Part shown: one piece after another, positions 61,771 to 64,000 of the stretch
How the letters are laid out: every line of letters begins with the position of its first letter
How positions within the stretch are numbered: position 1 is the stretch's first letter
Made by a program: the position numbers and the translations under genes
The notes under the pieces: model-generated
Told to the model about the DNA's origin: nothing
The model's database searches: none
What the model saw: only the letters and a program-made list of their open reading frames with translations
Assembly: GCF_037038585.1 (NCBI RefSeq)
Contig: NC_092520.1
Coordinates: forward strand, 146,505,104 to 146,569,103
Length of the DNA: 64,000 nucleotides
From: Patagioenas fasciata
Lineage: Eukaryota; Chordata; Aves; Columbiformes; Columbidae
Direction: 5' to 3'

Positions 61771-64000
61771 CTGCAAAGAAACAGAAAGTCAACATGAAAA
61801 CAATTAAATAGGGAAGTTTACTAGACGCTGTAGACATTAAAATTCTTATTTGTTTTAATTGCCATACATTTTCTTCATGTTATAAATATAGTTAGGCCAT
61901 GTGCTTCTTTTAAGATAATTTGTCATTATATTTTATAATTAATGTAACTGTCTTCTGATTTTTTTTACAGTGTTTCATCTGTATTTCATGCACTTTTCAA
62001 GATGGCCTCCTTTTTCCTCTTTATATACATCAGTTAGGTCCTCTCTCTGCAGAGGTGTGATAGTATGTCCAGGTCTTGTAAGGAAAGAGGCTAAGTTACT
62101 TTCACAAAGTCTATTCTACAAAGTAGTTTAGTTTCAAAACTGCAAGATAATGCAGAGTAACATATTACGTAATGATGGAAAATGGAGAAGTTCTGATTTT
62201 ACTAAGTGTTGTCAGTTTTTGAGTGTTGATGTCTCCTGGATTCTTCAAATTCCTCTAGGCAACCTGTTCTAGTGTTTGACCAACCTCACATTAACAAACA
62301 CAAAACCCAACACCCATGTTTCAATATTATTTCCTGTATCTCAGTTTGTACCCGATACCTCTTGTCCTTTCTTGGGACACCTCTGAGAAGAGGCTGGCTC
62401 CATCTTTTTTATTCCCTCTCATCAGGTATTTCTACACTTCTGTAAGGTCTCCCTGAGCCTTTTCTTCTCCAGACTGAAGAACCCCAGCTCTCTTAGCTTC
62501 CCCTCATATGACAGATGCTGTAGTCCCTTAATCATCTTTGTGCACTCACTCCTGTAAGTCAATGTCTCTCCTGTACTGGGGAGCCCAGAACTAGACATAA
62601 CACATCAGTTGTGGCCTCACCAGTTCTGTGATGAGGGGAGAGATCCCCTCCCTTAAGCTGCTGGTGACTCTTCGAGTACCCTGTGTTTTTCCCAGAAGAA
62701 ATTGTGGAGAAATTAGACATCTTAAAGAGAACATTTTCCACTTCTTTAAATCACCATTGTTCTTGTTAAGAAAGCAAACCATTTTCTATTGAAGAAAGCA
62801 AAAGGAAAAAAAAGAAAAATGTTTTCTCGGAGAATCTTCTATTCGCTCTAAGCAAAACTCCTTTAGCAACAGTAAGTCCCCACTTCATAGTTTGGAACTG
62901 TAGCAAAATCAGAGCTACCCTCTGTGGATGTGTGAGCTGTCCTTTTATGGACAAGAAATGTGTTTTCTCCATTCTCAGTTTGTCACAGTATGAGTTCACC
63001 TAAATCTAGACTGTTGCTTGCAGCAATGTTATGCTTTGGAAAAGAAAAAAAATCTAAGATTTTCAGTTACCATACAATTACTGTCATACGTAAACAAATA
63101 TTAACTTAATGTAGATGGATCTCAGAGCCCAGACCATGCTGTGTAAAAAGACATCTTCCTGTGCAATTTAGTCTTCCCTCAGTAAATTATGTGCTTTTAA
63201 AAACACTAAAAATATTCTAAAACAGATGTCATTCAGTAGATTTCTTACAGCACTCAGAAGGGCTAACCCACACACAGTATGACACATAAGTCCATAGGAT
63301 GGTGAGCAAAACTCTAACAACGCTCAGCTCAAAAGCTGAAAGCATTATTCATGCCAACATGCAGCTGCATGTAATCACTGGTCTGCTTAGTTTCAAGACT
63401 AAGTGGCACTAGCAAAATACACAAGTTAGAGCAGGTGATGAGGTGGGAAAAGTAAGACTGGAGTTCCTGCAGGCTCTTTAATGTCATGCTGCACACAAAA
63501 AGAAAAGGCTAGGGACTTCAGAATTAGAGCAATTCAAATAAACTACTTTTTTCGTCCATGTAGGAACCCCGTCGAGATGGAAAAAATGTTTAGAAGTATT
63601 TTTCTGAACCTAAAGTAAAATATCTTGTGGATTTGATAAGGGGGTATTTAACTAATCTGAAATTTTGCTTGTAGTTTGATTTGTACTTGGCAAATTATTT
63701 GCTGCAAAAGTAAATATGTTTCAGAACCAATGTTTACATTTTTTCTGGTATGTTTGAGGGTGCAAAATTTGGAAAGAAAATGCAAATGCTTGGTGAAATG
63801 ACAAATTTTTTATGGAGTTTCTTGAAGACAGTTCACACCGGAGGTTCATAAATGGATTGTTCAGAAATTCCAGTCCATGACTTGAAATTGTCAAGATTAC
63901 CGTACAGTCCAGCACCATCCAGGATATGTGTAAAGTGCTATTCTAGCTAGGAGAGATGGACATCTCTGGGAAACTGCAGCTGCTTTATGGTTTTGGCTCT
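61771..64000 (-). other. NTF3: NTF3 intron upstream of the coding exon
   Basis: On the minus strand the sequence before 61770 is a pyrimidine-rich tract ending TTTCTTTGCAG, so this is the 3' part of the intron joining the NTF3 5' exon(s) to the coding exon. No upstream exon beginning with an ATG and fitting the known N-terminus was found here, so 5' exons probably lie to the right of the window. A CR1 copy sits at about 62240-62640. Nothing else is recognisable. Confidence 0.7.
62240..62640 (-). mobile_element. CR1 LINE fragment inside the NTF3 intron, older copy
   Basis: Reverse-oriented CR1 without the terminal AGAATCAT units. It starts with CTAGGCAACCTGTTCTAGTG, then TCAGTTTGTACCCGATACCT, GAGAAGAGGCTGGCTCCATC, CTTTTCTTCTCCAGACTGAA, CTGTACTGGGGAGCCCAGAA and TTGTGGCCTCACCAGTTCTG. 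Minus-strand frames are broken by stops. The missing 3' end and extra mismatches mark it as older than the 33 kb and 52 kb copies. Confidence 0.92.

Noticed and set aside
61774..61776. TTG as the start of a 266-residue NTF3 frame
   Set aside because: The codon lies inside the acceptor site (TTTGCAG), so it is intronic. The real start is the ATG at 61749 or one in an upstream exon.
61640..61837. 65-codon minus-strand frame overlapping the NTF3 exon start
   Set aside because: It is an out-of-frame shadow of NTF3 that reads across the splice acceptor.

Overview
This window is vertebrate nuclear DNA, most likely from a bird. The coding exons are separated by GT-AG introns. The repeats are dominated by CR1 LINE fragments with the sauropsid-type 3' end (tandem AGAATCAT-like units on the plus strand), and there is one probable ERV long terminal repeat. 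The species cannot be named from the sequence. A crocodile or turtle is less likely, because recognisable repeats are sparse and intron sizes are modest. No prokaryotic-style gene, CRISPR array, rRNA or tRNA was seen.

Two genes are present, arranged tail to tail. On the plus strand, bases 528-11694 hold the last five coding exons of ANO2 (anoctamin-2/TMEM16B, a calcium-activated chloride channel). They encode about 258 residues, from transmembrane helix 7 to a C-terminal PDZ-binding tail, followed by a 3' UTR that probably ends near 12.8 kb. The 5' part of ANO2 is outside the window. On the minus strand, 61770-60976 is the single large coding exon of NTF3 (neurotrophin-3): signal peptide, pro-region, RRKR furin site and a 119-residue mature cystine-knot factor. 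A minus-strand polyadenylation signal lies at 60830-60825. A splice acceptor directly upstream of this exon shows that the 5' exon(s) lie beyond the right edge. Human also carries ANO2 and NTF3 as convergent neighbours.

The roughly 48 kb between the genes shows no confident gene. It holds CR1 copies at 13.5, 33.3, 35.2 and 52.6 kb, an LTR near 14.2-14.9 kb, several MIR-like and other ancient repeat relics, AAAC/TTTG-type simple repeats, a perfect 17-bp hairpin at 17.79 kb, and a GC-rich segment at 21.30-21.51 kb that looks like an exon. A further CR1 sits in the NTF3 intron (62.2 kb), and an old CR1/L3 relic sits in an ANO2 intron (8.4-9.3 kb).

The two genes do not act in one pathway. ANO2 serves chloride currents in photoreceptor terminals, olfactory cilia and neurons; NTF3 is a secreted TrkC ligand. 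I found no evidence for an undescribed multi-gene system. The items most worth checking are the exon-like segment at 21.3 kb (phase-compatible with ANO2), the hairpin at 17.79 kb, and the unexplained 192-codon open frame at 34.7-35.3 kb.
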